DNA from: an uncultured Butyricicoccus sp.
Lineage (GTDB): Bacteria > Bacillota > Clostridia > Oscillospirales > Butyricicoccaceae
DNA length: 10,388 nt
Assembly: GCA_900544475.1 (NCBI GenBank)
Contig: UQVU01000059.1
Span: forward strand, 1 to 10,388
Direction of reading: 5' to 3'
Positions 6,024 through 10,388 of the stretch are shown piece by piece. Position numbers and translations under genes: made by a program. Each line of letters begins with the position of its first letter. Position 1 is the first letter of the stretch. Under the pieces are notes generated by a model. That model did not search any database. It had not been told where the DNA came from and worked only from the letters and a program-made list of their open reading frames with translations.

Positions 6024-7187
6024 ATGACATTTTACGGCTACCGCCGTCCGGACGGACGAGTGGGCGTGCGGAACAAGGTTCTGATCCTGCCCACGAGCGT
6101 CTGCGCTTCGGATACGGCACGTATCATTTCCCAGCAGGTCGAAGGCTCCGTGACCTTCAACAACCAGCAGGGCTGCTCGCAGGTCGCAGTAGACCAGCAG
6201 CTGACCATGGACGTCATGGCCGGCTATGCAGCGAACCCCAACATCTACGGCACGGTCCTCGTGTCGCTCGGCTGCGAAAACTGCCAGATGGACCTCGTTG
6301 CCGAGGCCATCGCAGAGCGCACCAACAAGCCCATGCAGCGCGTGATTATCCAGGAGGCCGGCGGCACGCTCAAAGCGGTCGAGCAGGCTGTCCGCTACGC
6401 CAAGCAGATGGTCGCAGAGGCCGGCATGGTGCAGCGCGAGGAATTCCCGATTTCCGAACTGATCGTCGGCACGGAGTGCGGCGGCTCGGACCCGACGAGC
6501 GGTCTGGCGGCGAACCCGGCCATCGGCGCGATGAGCGACCTCGTCGTTGCGGCCGGCGGCACGAGCATCCTCTCCGAGACCTCGGAATTTATCGGTGCGG
6601 AGCACATTCTGGCCCGCCGTGCGGCAGACAAGCGCGTACATGACCGCATTTACGAGATCACCACTCGCTTCGAGGAGCATTTCCATGCAGTAGGCGAGGA
6701 TGTCCGTCAGGGCAACCCCTCTCCCGGCAACAAGGCCGGCGGCATCACCACCCTCGAAGAGAAGTCGCTCGGCTGCATCCACAAGGGCGGCCACAGCGTC
6801 ATCAACGAAGTATACGACTACGGCAAGCAGGTTAAGTCCCACGAGGGTCTGGTCATCATGGACACCCCGGGCAACGACCCCGCGTCTGTCGCGGCCATGG
6901 CGGCCGGCGGTGCGCAGGTCGTCGTATTTTCGAGCGGCCGCGGCTCGCCGATCGGCAGCCCGATCGTTCCGGTCGTGAAAATCACCGGCAACAAGATCAC
7001 CTTCGCCAACATGGAGGACAACATCGACTTCAACGCCGCGCCGCTCATCTATGGCGAGCGCACGGTCGAGGAGCTGGGTCAGGATCTGCTCCGGATGGTC
7101 GTTGAGACCGCCTGCGGCAAGCAGACCAAGGCGGAGTCGCTCGGCTTCACCGAAACCGCGATCGCACGCCTGTGCAATTACGTCTGA
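6024..7187 (+). CDS. UxaA/GarD/SuyB-type lyase, large catalytic subunit
   Basis: A 387-residue catalytic subunit of the altronate/galactarate dehydratase and sulfolactate lyase superfamily. These metal-dependent enzymes eliminate water (or sulfite, in SuyAB) from 2-hydroxy acids to give 2-keto acids. Family landmarks are FYGYRRPDGRVGVRN (3-17), QQGCSQ (48-53), VSLGCENCQ (80-88), IIQEAGGT (108-115), TECGGSDPTSGLAANPAIG (150-168), GGTSILSETSEFIGAEHIL (178-196), GNPSPGNKAGG (230-240), EEKSLGCIHKGG (245-256), DTPGNDPASV (280-289) and FSSGRGSPIG (302-311). The size fits the two-subunit form. The segment before QQGC has Asn-Asn and the later site reads NPN, where I recall His in altronate-type members, so altronate may not be the substrate. 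An AAGGAG site precedes the ATG. If the product is pyruvate or a pyruvate precursor, the downstream PFOR fits (inference). Confidence 0.92.
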   Translation: MTFYGYRRPDGRVGVRNKVLILPTSVCASDTARIISQQVEGSVTFNNQQGCSQVAVDQQLTMDVMAGYAANPNIYGTVLVSLGCENCQMDLVAEAIAERTNKPMQRVIIQEAGGTLKAVEQAVRYAKQMVAEAGMVQREEFPISELIVGTECGGSDPTSGLAANPAIGAMSDLVVAAGGTSILSETSEFIGAEHILARRAADKRVHDRIYEITTRFEEHFHAVGEDVRQGNPSPGNKAGGITTLEEKSLGCIHKGGHSVINEVYDYGKQVKSHEGLVIMDTPGNDPASVAAMAAGGAQVVVFSSGRGSPIGSPIVPVVKITGNKITFANMEDNIDFNAAPLIYGERTVEELGQDLLRMVVETACGKQTKAESLGFTETAIARLCNYV

Positions 7188-7228
7188 TACACTGCCAATC
7201 CCCTGTTTTTTGAAAGGAAGATTCCCAA

Positions 7229-8233
7229 ATGGAAAAAAAGACGGTCCGCTGGGGCATTCTCGGATGCTCGGGCATCGGCAAGAGCCGCACCATTCCGGGG
7301 CTGCTCGCTTGTGAAAACGCTGAACTGTACGCCATTGCAGGCAGAAACGAAGAAAAGCTCAAGGCTTACGCCGAGCCGTTTACGCCGAAAAAGCTCTACA
7401 CCGATTATCAGGCGCTGCTTGAAGACGAGAACGTGGACGCGGTTTATCTGCCGCTGCCGAACGGCATTCATATGGAGTGGGTCGAAAAGGCGGCCAAAGC
7501 CGGCAAGCATATTCTGTGCGAAAAGCCGATGGCGCTGACCGAGGAGCAGGTACGGGAAATGTTCGCGGCCGCAAAGGCAAACGGCGTTCTGCTCGAAGAA
7601 GCCTACGCCTACCGCCATGCGCAGCTCGCGCAGAAGGTCAAGGAGATCGTGGACAGCGGCGCGATCGGCCGCATCCGCTACCTTGAGTCCAAGCACTCCA
7701 CGTTCGACACCAACCGCTCGGGCATTCGTTACCAGAAGGGCAACGGCGGCGGCGCGGTGTACGACGTGACCTGCTATAACGTCAGCCTCGCGTCCTACCT
7801 GCTCGGCAAGGACCCGGAGGACATGAGCGTTTACTGCGGCTTCGATAAGGAGACCGGCGTAGACACCTCGGACGCGGTCATGCTGCGTTACGAGGAGGGC
7901 GTGACCGCCATGCTGTATGCAGGTCTCGACGCCTACCGCCGCGGCTGCTATTCCATTCTGGGCGATACCGGACGTATTGATGTGGACCACAAGTTCAATT
8001 CGAGCGGCGTCTGCCACATCCGCGTGAGCACGGGCGCTCGTCCGCAGGGCGCGGAGTACGTGGACGAAACGACTACGGATTACACCATCTGGGCTGAGGA
8101 CAACTACAAGCGCGAAATCGAACTGTTCTCGGATGCTGTGCTGAACGGCACGCCGCTTACGATTTCCGAGGAGGAGTCGCTCCGTACCGCTCGCGTCTGT
8201 GACGCGATTCGAAAAGCAGGCGGCATTGACTGA
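7229..8233 (+). CDS. Gfo/Idh/MocA family NAD(P)-dependent oxidoreductase
   Basis: A 334-residue oxidoreductase of usual family length. The N-terminal Rossmann fold begins RWGILGCSGIGKS, with the nucleotide-binding Gly motif at ~9-17. It is followed by AIAGRN (~35-40), VYLPLPNGIH (~72-81) and the hallmark LCEKPMAL (~96-103), whose Lys is catalytic in characterised members. The C-terminal domain has GGGAVYDVTCYNV (~173-185). Here Asp179 is kept, but Tyr183 stands where many inositol or sugar dehydrogenases have His, as in xylose/dihydrodiol dehydrogenase-like members. It should interconvert a hydroxyl and a carbonyl on a sugar, cyclitol or hydroxy-acid substrate. The substrate cannot be read from sequence. 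It lies 41 bases after the lyase, probably in the same operon, with an AAGGAAG site before the ATG. Confidence 0.93.
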   Translation: MEKKTVRWGILGCSGIGKSRTIPGLLACENAELYAIAGRNEEKLKAYAEPFTPKKLYTDYQALLEDENVDAVYLPLPNGIHMEWVEKAAKAGKHILCEKPMALTEEQVREMFAAAKANGVLLEEAYAYRHAQLAQKVKEIVDSGAIGRIRYLESKHSTFDTNRSGIRYQKGNGGGAVYDVTCYNVSLASYLLGKDPEDMSVYCGFDKETGVDTSDAVMLRYEEGVTAMLYAGLDAYRRGCYSILGDTGRIDVDHKFNSSGVCHIRVSTGARPQGAEYVDETTTDYTIWAEDNYKREIELFSDAVLNGTPLTISEEESLRTARVCDAIRKAGGID

Positions 8234-8280
8234 AACCTTCTGTCATTCACACGCATTTATTCAGGGAAAGAAGGATATAA

Positions 8281-10388
8281 ATGAACAAGAAAAATTACGC
8301 CGTTATGGACGGTAACACAGCGGCGGCGTACAGCGCCTATGCGTTCACCGAAGTAGCAGCAATTTACCCCATTACCCCGTCCTCGCCGATGGCGGAAAAG
8401 GTGGACGAATGGTCCGCAAAGGGCAAGAAGAACCTGTTCGGCACGACTGTTGACGTTATTCAGATGCAGTCCGAGGCCGGCGCGGCAGGTACCTGCCACG
8501 GCTCGCTTCAGGCGGGCGCGCTCACCACGACTTTCACCTCTTCGCAGGGCCTCATGCTGATGATTCCGGCGATGTACGCCATGGGCGGCCAGTTCCTGCC
8601 GAGCGTCATGCACATCGCGTCCCGCGTCGTTACGAGCAACCATCACTCGATCTTCGGCGACCACACCGACTTCATGACCTGCCGCACCACCGGTTACGGT
8701 ATGCTGATGTCGTCCTCGCCTCAGGAAGCGATGGACCTCGCGGCGGTTGCTCACCTGTCCGCCATCAAGGCGCGTTACGCATTCATGCACTGCTTCGACG
8801 GCTTCCGTACCTCGCACGAGATGCAGCGCATTGAAACTCTCGATTATGAGGACCTGCGCGGCCTCGTCGATCAGGAAGCACTCCAGGAATTCCGCCGCCA
8901 GTCGCTCAACCCGGAGCACCCGACCAACCGCGGCAACAACGTAAACCCTGATATCTATTTCCAGTGCAAGGAAGGCGCGAACGTCAAGTCCGCTATCGTG
9001 CCGGACACGATTCAGCACTACATGGATGAAATTAACAAGCTGACCGGCCGCGATTACAAGCTGTTCAACTACTACGGTGCACCGGACGCAGAAGAAGTTA
9101 TCGTTGTGATGTGCTCCGCTTCCGAAGCAGTCAAGGAGACCGTTGATTATCTGAACGCGCAGGGCCGCAAGGTCGGCATGGTGCAGATTCACCTGTACCG
9201 CCCGTTCTCGGTCAAGCATTTCGCAGCTGCAATCCCGGCTTCCGTTAAGAAAATCGCCGTTCTGGACCGCAGCAAGGAAACCGGTTCGGTTGGCGAGCCG
9301 GTATACCTCGACGTCGTGACCGCCCTCAATCAGGCGGGCCGAAACGACATCACGGTTGTTGGCGGCCGCTACGGCCTGTCCTCCAAGGACACCACCCCGG
9401 GCCAGTTCATCGCGGTTTACGACAACCTCGCGAAGGACGCGCCGAAGAACAACTTCACCATCGGTATCAACGATGACGTGACCCACACCTCGCTCGATTA
9501 CACCGAAATCGAGCTTCCCCACCCGGGCCAGATCAGCTGCAAGCTGTGGGGTCTCGGCGGCGACGGCACGGTCGGCGCGAACAAGAACGCGATTTCGACC
9601 ATCGGCTTTGTCGGCGGCAAGTATGCGCAGGCTTACTTCTCCTATGACACGATGAAGTCGGGCGGCCTGACGCAGAGCCATCTGCGCTTTGGCGACGAGC
9701 CGATTCTCAGCACTTATCTGGTCAATTCCGCGGATTTCGTTGCGGTTCACGCCCCGACTTACGTCAAAAAGTACGATGTCACCGCTGACCTCAAGGACGG
9801 CGGCACGTTCCTGCTGAACTGCCCGTGGAGCGTCGAAGAGCTCGAGGAGCATCTCCCAGCGAAGATGAAGCGCGACCTTGCTCGCAAGCACGCAAACTTC
9901 TACATCATCGACGCGGCAAAGCTGGCCGCAGCGATTGGCCTCGGCAAGCGCACCAACAACATCCTCCAGGGCGCATTCTTTGCCCTCACCAAGGTTATTC
10001 CGATGGATTTGGCCGTTGAGGACATGAAGAAAAACAACTACAACTCCTACTTCAAGAAGGCCGGTCAGAAGATCGTCGACATGAACAACCAGGCGGTAGA
10101 CCTCGGCGTTCAGGCGACCGTCAAGGTTGAAATCCCGGCTGCATGGGCGGACGCGACCGACGAACCGGTTGCAGAGCCGAAGAACATGACCCCGTTCGTC
10201 CGCGACATCGTCATGCCGCTCGACAAGCAGCAGGGCGACAAGCTGCCGGTCTCCGTGTTCCAGAAATACGGCGTGCTCGACGGCACGTGGGAGAACGGCA
10301 CTTCCGTTTACTCCAAGCGCGGCGTTGCGACCAAGGTTCCGCAGTGGAACCCCGACGCCTGCATCCAGTGCAACCGCTGCTCGATGTG
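8281..10388 (+). CDS. nifJ: Pyruvate:ferredoxin (flavodoxin) oxidoreductase, N-terminal ~702 residues (cut by window end)
   Basis: An open frame from ATG 8281, with an AAGAAGGA ribosome binding site, to the last base without a stop; it begins a single-chain PFOR (normally ~1,170-1,200 residues). PFOR converts pyruvate and CoA to acetyl-CoA and CO2, passing electrons to ferredoxin, the core energy step of anaerobes. Domain I carries AIYPITPSSPMAEK (Thr32), QSEAGAAG (Glu65) and IASRVVTSNHHSIFGDH (Arg115). These correspond, offset by one, to the pyruvate/TPP-site residues Thr31, Glu64 and Arg114 known from Desulfovibrio africanus PFOR. Domain II (~260-415) includes QIHLYRPFS and LDRSKETGSVGEP. 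Domain III has KLWGLGGDGTVGANKN and SGGLTQSHLRFG. The frame ends in CIQCNRCSM, the first Cys ligands (694, 697, 700) of the [4Fe-4S] ferredoxin domain. The rest lies beyond the window. It is 47 bases after the oxidoreductase with no terminator between, so cotranscription is possible. Confidence 0.97.
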   Translation, partial: MNKKNYAVMDGNTAAAYSAYAFTEVAAIYPITPSSPMAEKVDEWSAKGKKNLFGTTVDVIQMQSEAGAAGTCHGSLQAGALTTTFTSSQGLMLMIPAMYAMGGQFLPSVMHIASRVVTSNHHSIFGDHTDFMTCRTTGYGMLMSSSPQEAMDLAAVAHLSAIKARYAFMHCFDGFRTSHEMQRIETLDYEDLRGLVDQEALQEFRRQSLNPEHPTNRGNNVNPDIYFQCKEGANVKSAIVPDTIQHYMDEINKLTGRDYKLFNYYGAPDAEEVIVVMCSASEAVKETVDYLNAQGRKVGMVQIHLYRPFSVKHFAAAIPASVKKIAVLDRSKETGSVGEPVYLDVVTALNQAGRNDITVVGGRYGLSSKDTTPGQFIAVYDNLAKDAPKNNFTIGINDDVTHTSLDYTEIELPHPGQISCKLWGLGGDGTVGANKNAISTIGFVGGKYAQAYFSYDTMKSGGLTQSHLRFGDEPILSTYLVNSADFVAVHAPTYVKKYDVTADLKDGGTFLLNCPWSVEELEEHLPAKMKRDLARKHANFYIIDAAKLAAAIGLGKRTNNILQGAFFALTKVIPMDLAVEDMKKNNYNSYFKKAGQKIVDMNNQAVDLGVQATVKVEIPAAWADATDEPVAEPKNMTPFVRDIVMPLDKQQGDKLPVSVFQKYGVLDGTWENGTSVYSKRGVATKVPQWNPDACIQCNRCSM

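Noticed and set aside
5961..6842. Open frame of 293 codons on the - strand opposite the lyase large subunit
   Set aside because: It overlaps the well-conserved UxaA-like gene and has no family motif.
8257..9891. Open frame of 544 codons on the - strand opposite the PFOR gene
   Set aside because: The + strand encodes a textbook PFOR with active-site residues. The reverse frame has no recognisable motif and reflects codon bias.

Overview
The window reads as one co-directional block of bacterial catabolic genes, all on the + strand. It is GC-rich and NNC/NNG-biased, with strong AGGAGG-type ribosome binding sites, a lipoprotein-type solute-binding protein and a long single-chain pyruvate:ferredoxin oxidoreductase. 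Together these suggest a strictly anaerobic Gram-positive of the Clostridia, possibly a GC-rich gut lineage such as Oscillospirales. That placement is inferred from gene style, not from a marker gene.

Layout. (1) 41-1060 encodes a LacI-family repressor. (2) 1061-1306 is a non-coding leader with a long hairpin, an intrinsic terminator and an inverted repeat; it looks like a terminator or attenuator ahead of the transporter genes. (3) 1307-4418 encodes a complete tripartite tricarboxylate transporter (TTT) in the unusual order small membrane subunit (TctB), binding protein (TctC), large membrane subunit (TctA). (4) 4419-4592 is an intergenic region with two overlapping alternative hairpins and a very long, strong terminator hairpin. 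(5) 4593-5666 encodes an unusual membrane protein that looks like two fused YcxB-like units. (6) 5716-7187 encodes a two-subunit lyase of the UxaA/GarD/SuyAB superfamily (SAF-domain small subunit plus catalytic large subunit). (7) 7229-8233 encodes a Gfo/Idh/MocA NAD(P)-dependent oxidoreductase. (8) 8281 to the window end is the first ~60% of pyruvate:ferredoxin oxidoreductase (nifJ-type), cut by the window edge inside its ferredoxin domain.

Working model (inference). The TTT system imports a hydroxylated organic acid. The split UxaA-like lyase removes water, or sulfite if it is a sulfolactate lyase, to give a 2-keto acid. The Gfo/Idh enzyme performs an associated redox step. PFOR consumes pyruvate. 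The LacI-type protein senses substrate or intermediate. The substrate cannot be fixed from sequence alone: sugar acids (altronate/galactarate type) and 3-sulfolactate are the main candidates. No aldolase, keto-acid kinase or sulfite-handling gene is visible here.

No mobile element, CRISPR array, tRNA or rRNA was seen. The most interesting items are the structured leader before tctB, the duplicated YcxB-like protein between transporter and lyase, and the unresolved substrate of the lyase cluster.
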